This document shows, one piece after another, positions 5,638 through 5,651 of a DNA stretch of 5,651 nt. Made by a program: the position numbers and the translations under genes. The stretch is taken from contig JALQYS010000085.1 in NCBI GenBank assembly GCA_023254015.1, positions 1-5,651 of the forward strand. Direction: 5' to 3'. Within the stretch, counting starts at the first letter, position 1. Every line of letters begins with the position of its first letter. The notes beneath the pieces were generated by a model. That model worked only from the letters and a program-made list of their open reading frames with translations. It made no database searches and was not told the origin of the DNA. The stretch is from Paracoccaceae bacterium. GTDB lineage: Bacteria > Pseudomonadota > Alphaproteobacteria > Rhodobacterales > Rhodobacteraceae.

Positions 5638-5651
5638 ATGCGGTGGCGCCG
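5584..5651 (-). mobile_element. Probable end of an inserted element in fdsB
   Basis: The DNA after about 5583 no longer encodes FdsB and on the minus strand contains the end of another open frame, as expected where an insertion sequence has entered a gene. The likely element edge reads GGGGAATCCACCCTCACC. Only 68 bases are visible, so neither the second terminal repeat nor a target duplication can be seen, and the family is not identifiable. A deletion or inversion junction, or an assembly join, would look the same. Confidence 0.5.
5595..5651 (-). CDS. C-terminal fragment of an unidentified protein, possibly a transposase
   Basis: Read leftward from the window edge, the frame is open for 18 codons, RRHRIYAQLFEELSQQRW, then stops with TGA at 5597-5595. 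The stop lies only about 10 bases from the point where fdsB homology ends, an arrangement common in insertion sequences whose transposase gene runs into the terminal repeat. The fragment is basic at its start and amphipathic, but too short to name a family. Confidence 0.4.
   Translation of the reverse strand, partial: RRHRIYAQLFEELSQQRW

Overview
The window is GC-rich DNA whose gene content, codon use and protein wording point to an alphaproteobacterium, most likely a member of the Rhodobacterales (Rhodobacter or Paracoccus-like). This is a judgement from recalled family sequences, not a database search.

Layout. Positions 1-1558 (minus) hold the N-terminal ~519 codons of uvrC, running off the left edge. 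Positions 1559-1869 are a gene-free, partly AT-rich upstream region with a perfect DnaA box and several stacked inverted repeats. Positions 1870-3625 (minus) are a tightly packed three-gene operon read leftward: an S49 (SppA/SohB-type) serine peptidase, a 62-residue membrane-anchored zinc-ribbon protein, and a pteridine-reductase-like (PTR1/FolM-type) SDR. Stop and start codons abut or nearly abut at both junctions. Positions 3626-3770 are a divergent intergenic region with a 73-bp imperfect GC-rich hairpin. Positions 3771-4655 (plus) encode a LysR-type regulator. A short AT-rich gap with an LTTR-type operator follows, then fdsG (4742-5209) and the start of fdsB (from 5206), the first genes of a soluble NAD-dependent, molybdenum-containing formate dehydrogenase operon (fdsGBACD type).

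The main anomaly is at the right end. fdsB is recognisable only up to about codon 126 (position 5583). After that the reading frame turns into an unrelated 17-residue tail and stops at 5637. In the same stretch the minus strand carries an open frame that ends at 5595, close to the break. This looks like a mobile element inserted in fdsB with its protein gene ending near the element's edge, although an assembly join cannot be excluded from the window alone.

Functional reading: the LysR protein probably controls the fds operon through the dyad overlapping its own stop codon. Truncation of fdsB would remove the FMN/NAD-binding and 4Fe-4S portions of the diaphorase subunit, and would probably abolish NAD-linked formate oxidation and be polar on fdsA. 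No CRISPR array, rRNA or tRNA gene was seen.
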